NCBI RefSeq assembly: GCF_000600085.1
Contig: NZ_CP006821.1
Span: forward strand, 558,001 to 622,000
Source: Helicobacter pylori oki112
GTDB taxonomy: Bacteria; Campylobacterota; Campylobacteria; Campylobacterales; Helicobacteraceae
DNA length: 64,000 nucleotides
Reading direction: 5' to 3'
Made by a program: the position numbers and the translations under genes. Each line of letters starts with the position of its first letter. Within the stretch, counting starts at the first letter, position 1. Positions 59,410 to 64,000 of the stretch are shown here, piece by piece. Below the pieces are notes generated by a model that did not search any database, had not been told where the DNA came from, and was given only the letters and a program-made list of their open reading frames with translations.

Positions 59410-59489
59410 CGCCACTCTCCTTTTTTATCCTCTCTCAACATTCAGCCATAATTAAATAAAAAGGATCGCCCCTTTTAATGAAAACAAAA

Positions 59490-62051
59490 CTAGAGCCTGA
59501 AATTCTCCATTAAGTTAAAGTTCATGTAGCGATAGATCTTGTCTTTTTGGCTCTCTAGTTTTTCGCTCACTAAATTCATGTATTCTTCTTTAGTGGGGAT
59601 TCGCCCTAGTAAAGCGCACGCCGCCCCAAGCTCCGCACTGCCTAAATACACTTTAGCCCCTCTACCCATACGATTATCAAAATTGCGCGTGGAAGTGGAA
59701 AAGACGACCGCATTATCCCTAACCCTCGCTTGATTGCCCATGCACAAGCTACAGCCTGGGACTTCAGTCCTTGCCCCGGCAGCTCCAAAAATCGCATAAT
59801 AGCCCTCATTAATAAGCTCTTGTTCGTCCATTTTACTGGGTGGCACTACCCAAAGGCGTGCTTGACTGGGAGGAGCGTTTTTAACGATTTCGCCAAAGGC
59901 TCTAAAATGCCCAATATTCGTCATGCAAGAGCCAATAAACACTTCATCAATAGCGTGCGGTCTTTTGCCGGTCGTATCCGCTAAAACTTCGCTCAAAGTA
60001 GCGACATCATCAGGGTCATTAGGGCATGCCAAAATAGGCTCCGTGATTTCTGCCACATCAATTTCAATGACAGCGGCGTATTGAGCGTTACTATCTGGCT
60101 CTAACAATACCGGATTATCCACCCAAGCTTGCATCGCATCTCGGCGTTTTTTCAAAGTCTCTTTATCTTCATAACCGCTCGCAATCATCTCATCAATGAG
60201 CTTGATATTGGATTTCAAGTATTCAATCATCGGCTCTTTATTCAAACGCACCACGCAAGCTGCCGCACTCCTTTCTGCGCTCGCATCGCTTAATTCAAAA
60301 GCCTGCTCCATTTTAATATCAGGCAAGCCTTCAATCTCTAAAATACGCCCGTTAAAGACATTGATTTTACCCTTTTTCTCCACCGTGAGTAACCCTTTTT
60401 TGATCGCATAATAAGGGATCGCATTCACTAAATCCCTTAAGGTGATCCCAGGATTCATTTCCCCTTTAAAACGCACTAATACGGATTCTGGCATGTTTAA
60501 TGGCATCGTGCCTGTAACCGCTGCAAAAGCGACTAACCCGCTCCCTGCCGGGAAACTAATGCCTAAAGGGAAACGAGTGTGGCTATCCCCCCCTGTGCCT
60601 AAAGTGTCAGGCAATCCCATGCGATTCAGCCATGTATGGATCACGCCATCGCCCGGATGCAACGCCACGCCCCCTCTTTGGGTGATAAAGCTAGGCAAGC
60701 TCGCATGCAAACTCACATCGCTAGGCTTTGGGTAAGCGGCGGTATGGCAAAAACTCTGCAACACAAAAGGCGCATCAAACTTCAAACTCGCTAATTCTTT
60801 AACCTCATCTCTAGTCATCGCCCCTGTGGTGTCTTGACTGCCCACGGTGGTAACCTTTGGCTCACAATAAGCACCAGGTAAGATCCCTTTTACCCCACAA
60901 GCATGGCCTACAATTTTTTGGGCTAAAGTGTAGCCTTTGGCGTCGCTTTTAGGAGCGGATGGCTTTTTAAACGCTTCCGATTCGCCTAGCCCTAAAAATT
61001 TACGCGCTTTATTCGTCAAACCCCTGCCAATGATTAAAGGGATACGCCCAGAAGCCCTGACTTCATCTAACAAAGTTTCAGGCTCTAGTTTGAAGGTACT
61101 GACCACTTTATCGTTCAGCGTGATTTCGCCTTTATAAGGATAGATTTTAATCAAATCACCCTCTTTTAAATCCTTAACATCAGCCACAATGGGTAACGCC
61201 CCGCTATCTTCACAAGTCGCAAAGAAAATCGGAGCGATCACCCCCCCAATCACAATGCCCCCACTCCTTTTATTAGGCACAAAAGGAATGTCCTTACCAA
61301 AATGCCACATGATAGAGTTAGTCGCGCTTTTTCTAGAGCTTCCTGTGCCGACCACATCGCCCACATACGCTACAGGAACGCCTTTAGCTTTAATGGCTTT
61401 GATGCGTTGTTCGTAATTTTCAATCCTGTTTTTGAGCATCGCTTTGGCGTGTAAAGGAATATCGCTTCGTGTGAAAGCATCGCTCGCTGGGCTTAAATCA
61501 TCAGTATTGGTTTCGCCATCAATCTTAAACACGCACGCTTCAATGCATTCATTCAAAGGCTCTTTATTCAAAAACCATTCAGCGTTCGCCCAAGATTCTA
61601 ATACCTCTTTAGCCAGAGCGTTGGTTTTACTCATTGTAGCGATTTTATCAAACGATCCATAGACTAAAAGAGTGGTTTTTAAAGCTTTCGCACTCTCTTT
61701 AGCGATGTTTTTGTCTTGACTTTCTAAGCCCATAATCAAAGGCTCTACATTATACCCCCCAAGCATCGTGCCTAAAAGAGTGGTCGCTTCTAAAGCGCTA
61801 ATGTGTGCGCATTCTAGTTTTTTTTGAGACAATTGGGCTAAAAATTCCGCTTTCACTTTCGCCCCCTCATCAACCCCAGGGCTCACTCTGTGAATGAGTA
61901 ATTCTTTAGCGAAAGCGGCGTTTGTGGGATCTTTTGTTAAAATCTCAACGACGGCTTGAACTTGTTTAGCGCTTAAAGGGAGCGGCGGAATACCCTCACT
62001 TTCTCTTTCTGAAACGCTTTTTTTGTAATCTTCTAAAAAATCTTTCATCAT
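59490..62051 (-). CDS. acnB: Aconitate hydratase B
   Basis: AcnB isomerises citrate to isocitrate in the TCA cycle with a 4Fe-4S cluster, and can act as an iron-responsive RNA-binding protein. The 853-aa protein has the AcnB order with the swivel domain (about 160-390) before the catalytic domain. The cluster cysteines are in [10 protein letters not shown] and [11 protein letters not shown] near the C-terminus. AAGGAG precedes two adjacent ATG codons. Confidence 0.96.
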   Translation of the reverse strand: MMKDFLEDYKKSVSERESEGIPPLPLSAKQVQAVVEILTKDPTNAAFAKELLIHRVSPGVDEGAKVKAEFLAQLSQKKLECAHISALEATTLLGTMLGGYNVEPLIMGLESQDKNIAKESAKALKTTLLVYGSFDKIATMSKTNALAKEVLESWANAEWFLNKEPLNECIEACVFKIDGETNTDDLSPASDAFTRSDIPLHAKAMLKNRIENYEQRIKAIKAKGVPVAYVGDVVGTGSSRKSATNSIMWHFGKDIPFVPNKRSGGIVIGGVIAPIFFATCEDSGALPIVADVKDLKEGDLIKIYPYKGEITLNDKVVSTFKLEPETLLDEVRASGRIPLIIGRGLTNKARKFLGLGESEAFKKPSAPKSDAKGYTLAQKIVGHACGVKGILPGAYCEPKVTTVGSQDTTGAMTRDEVKELASLKFDAPFVLQSFCHTAAYPKPSDVSLHASLPSFITQRGGVALHPGDGVIHTWLNRMGLPDTLGTGGDSHTRFPLGISFPAGSGLVAFAAVTGTMPLNMPESVLVRFKGEMNPGITLRDLVNAIPYYAIKKGLLTVEKKGKINVFNGRILEIEGLPDIKMEQAFELSDASAERSAAACVVRLNKEPMIEYLKSNIKLIDEMIASGYEDKETLKKRRDAMQAWVDNPVLLEPDSNAQYAAVIEIDVAEITEPILACPNDPDDVATLSEVLADTTGKRPHAIDEVFIGSCMTNIGHFRAFGEIVKNAPPSQARLWVVPPSKMDEQELINEGYYAIFGAAGARTEVPGCSLCMGNQARVRDNAVVFSTSTRNFDNRMGRGAKVYLGSAELGAACALLGRIPTKEEYMNLVSEKLESQKDKIYRYMNFNLMENFRL

Positions 62052-62178
62052 TTCTCCTTTTTAAATAGCATTATTGGCTAATGCCCTAATCATTTGCCCC
62101 ATGATAACAAAACTCTTTTTACTTTTAGTTAAGTTGTAAGAAACTTTAGCTACCATGCGATACAAAAAAGGATTTTAA

Positions 62179-62862
62179 GTGCGTTTTGGTAAAATTGATT
62201 ATTTGAACATGCTCCCTTTTGATGTGTTTATCAAATCCTACCCCACCCCTTGTTATTTCAAACAATTTTTACGGCTTAAAAAAACCTACCCCTCCAAACT
62301 CAATCAAAGTTTTTTGTTCAGGCGTATTGATGCGGGGTTTATTTCTTCTATCGCCGGCCATTCATTCGCTCTTCATTCCCATTCTCTAGGCATTGTCGCT
62401 TATAAGGAAGTTTTAAGTGTGCTGGTTGTGGATACAAAAAACGCTTTTGATAAAGAAAGCGCTTCTTCAAACGCCCTCTCTCAAGCGCTAGGGTTAAAGG
62501 GCGAAGTTTTAATCGGCAATAAAGCGCTGCAGTTTTATTATTCCAACCCCAAAAAAGATTTTATAGATTTAGCCGCTCTGTGGTATGAAAAAAAACGCTT
62601 ACCGTTTGTTTTTGGGCGTTTATGTTATTACCAAAACAAGGATTTTTATAAGTGCTTGTCTTTAGCTTTCAAACATCAAAAAACAAAAATCCCTTACTAC
62701 ATCCTTAAAGAAGCCGCTTTAAAAACCAACTTGAAACGCCAAGATATTTTAAACTACTTGCAAAAAATTTACTACACTTTAGGCAAAAAGGAACAATCAG
62801 GCTTAAAAGCGTTCTATCGTGAATTGTTATTCAAACGCATTCAAAAACCCAAGCGTTTTTAG
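62179..62862 (+). CDS. mqnA: Chorismate dehydratase MqnA (futalosine pathway)
   Basis: MqnA converts chorismate to 3-enolpyruvylbenzoate, the first step of futalosine menaquinone synthesis, the route used by H. pylori. The 227-aa protein starts MRFGKIDYLNMLPFDVF, typical of MqnA, and has SSIAGHSFAL and LGIVAYKEVLSVLV. GTG start. The enzyme is related to periplasmic binding proteins but has no signal peptide. Confidence 0.88.
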   Translation: MRFGKIDYLNMLPFDVFIKSYPTPCYFKQFLRLKKTYPSKLNQSFLFRRIDAGFISSIAGHSFALHSHSLGIVAYKEVLSVLVVDTKNAFDKESASSNALSQALGLKGEVLIGNKALQFYYSNPKKDFIDLAALWYEKKRLPFVFGRLCYYQNKDFYKCLSLAFKHQKTKIPYYILKEAALKTNLKRQDILNYLQKIYYTLGKKEQSGLKAFYRELLFKRIQKPKRF

Positions 62863-62921
62863 TGATTCGCTGAGAATGTAGGCTTAAAATTTAGAAAGGG
62901 TGTTTTTAAGCAAGATTAGGT

Positions 62922-62927
62922 TACAAT
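62922..62927 (+). promoter_or_regulatory. -10 box of pyrH
   Basis: TAGGTTACAATCAC contains TACAAT 39 bases before the pyrH start. AAGAAGGG (62959-62966) is the ribosome site. Confidence 0.45.
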
Positions 62928-62957
62928 CACAAGTTTTATTAAAATTTTATTAATTAA

Positions 62958-63689
<732 letters not shown>

Positions 63690-63730
63690 GCCCTTTAAAA
63701 TTGGATAGAGTTCAAAATAAAAGGATCAAT

Positions 63731-63955
63731 TTGAAAAAAGAGAGAACAGAGAGTTTAGTCGCTCAAGCCTTAAAAAATATTGGGAACGACCGCTACATGC
63801 TAGATAATTTAGTTTTCGCTCGTGTGAAGCAATTAAACGCCGGAGCCAAAACTTTAGTGAATATGGACCCTAAGCGTCATAAATTAGTGGATATTGCCAT
63901 TAGAGAAATCGCTGAAGGGAAAATTGATATAGACAGGATAGATGAACGAAATTGA
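63731..63955 (+). CDS. rpoZ: RNA polymerase omega subunit
   Basis: Omega aids RNA polymerase assembly and, in many bacteria, ppGpp response. A TTG at 63731 after AAAGGA gives 74 residues starting KKERTESLVAQAL, the family length. The longer frame from 63701 adds ten residues without conservation. NDRYMLDNLVFARVKQL (about 19-35) is the omega core. The end overlaps the spoT start by 14 bases, a fitting link since both relate to ppGpp. Confidence 0.92.
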   Translation: MKKERTESLVAQALKNIGNDRYMLDNLVFARVKQLNAGAKTLVNMDPKRHKLVDIAIREIAEGKIDIDRIDERN

Positions 63956-64000
63956 TAAATCCGTTGATATCGGATTCTTACGGATTTTGGATGTTATTAA
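63942..64000 (+). CDS. spoT: Start of the bifunctional (p)ppGpp synthetase/hydrolase SpoT (partial)
   Basis: ATG at 63942 inside the end of rpoZ opens MNEIDKSVDIGFLRILDVI to the window edge. The rpoZ-spoT order is the usual one in H. pylori, and the fragment matches the SpoT start I recall. No catalytic motif is included, so the call rests on context. Confidence 0.7.
   Translation, partial: MNEIDKSVDIGFLRILDVI

Noticed and set aside
63701-63730. Ten-residue N-terminal extension of RpoZ
   Set aside because: Not conserved, and the TTG at 63731 has a better ribosome site.

Overview
The window is chromosomal DNA of Helicobacter pylori. The gene content and order (pantothenate flavoprotein, PseB, HU, Der, SpeE, GatA, GuaB, AtpB, TrxB/TrxA, UvrC, MotA/MotB, FecA-type receptor, RibBA/RibA, molybdopterin genes, HpaA, Tig/ClpP/Def, CadA, HofF, SecA, tmRNA, HofE, AcnB, PyrH, SpoT) match that species as I remember it. 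The low-GC coding, the tmRNA tag and species-specific proteins (HpaA, Hof porins) agree. Locus-tag style correspondences are from memory, not from a search. I see no prophage, insertion sequence, CRISPR array or rRNA operon.

Layout. 1-5.4 kb: a minus-strand operon of two lipoproteins, a FadL-type porin, PseB (flagellin glycosylation) and CoaBC, reaching the start of one further small gene. 5.8-7.8 kb: tRNA-Arg(CCU), HU and Der, minus strand. 7.9-14.5 kb: plus-strand housekeeping genes (lipoprotein, SpeE, CoaE, GatA, GuaB, AtpB, RRM protein). 14.7-21.1 kb: minus strand, with a family-25 glycosyltransferase, TrxB, TrxA, YraN, Hom, UvrC and a small protein. 21.07-21.25 kb: an easily missed 59-aa LptM-like lipoprotein on the plus strand. 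21.3-27.0 kb: minus-strand osmoprotectant ABC transporter, MotA/MotB with a companion, an E1-like enzyme and a metallo-beta-lactamase-fold hydrolase. 27.2-32.9 kb: plus strand, with a MidA-type methyltransferase, RsmD, FliL, AcpS and a FecA-type receptor. 33-43.6 kb: mainly plus strand, with riboflavin and molybdopterin genes, HpaA, an outer-membrane protein, Tig, ClpP and Def. 43.6-48.6 kb: ComM, CadA and an orphan type I specificity subunit. 48.8-54.4 kb: HofF, a LolC/E-type permease and SecA, minus strand. 54.5-56.1 kb: LolA, tmRNA and a secreted protein. 56.1-62.1 kb: frameshifted HofE, two exported proteins and AcnB, minus strand. 62.2-64.0 kb: MqnA, PyrH, RpoZ and the start of SpoT.

Functional links. 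LolA and the LolC/E-type permease form a lipoprotein export route for the many lipoproteins seen here (HpaA, two in the HP0837/0838 pair, HP0833, LptM-like). Thioredoxin and its reductase form a redox pair. MoaD, MoaE, MogA and MoaC form most of molybdopterin synthesis, and the E1-like enzyme at 25.6-26.4 kb could activate MoaD. PseB, MotA, MotB and FliL serve motility. The FecA-type receptor and RibBA each lie behind a near-consensus Fur box, which links riboflavin synthesis to iron supply.

Most notable regions. (1) 28.23-28.38 kb carries a short RNA gene on the minus strand with a TATAAT box, a 14-base T tract directly upstream of it, and a perfect TGTTA-N15-TAACA palindrome matching the NikR operator consensus. 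This looks like the nickel-regulated, phase-variable sRNA NikS. (2) The orphan HsdS has two almost identical target-recognition domains, predicting a palindromic site. (3) hofE is interrupted at a T8 tract. (4) There is a small LptM-like lipoprotein gene whose start overlaps a divergent gene. (5) hofF has a hairpin and a 16-codon mini-ORF in its leader.
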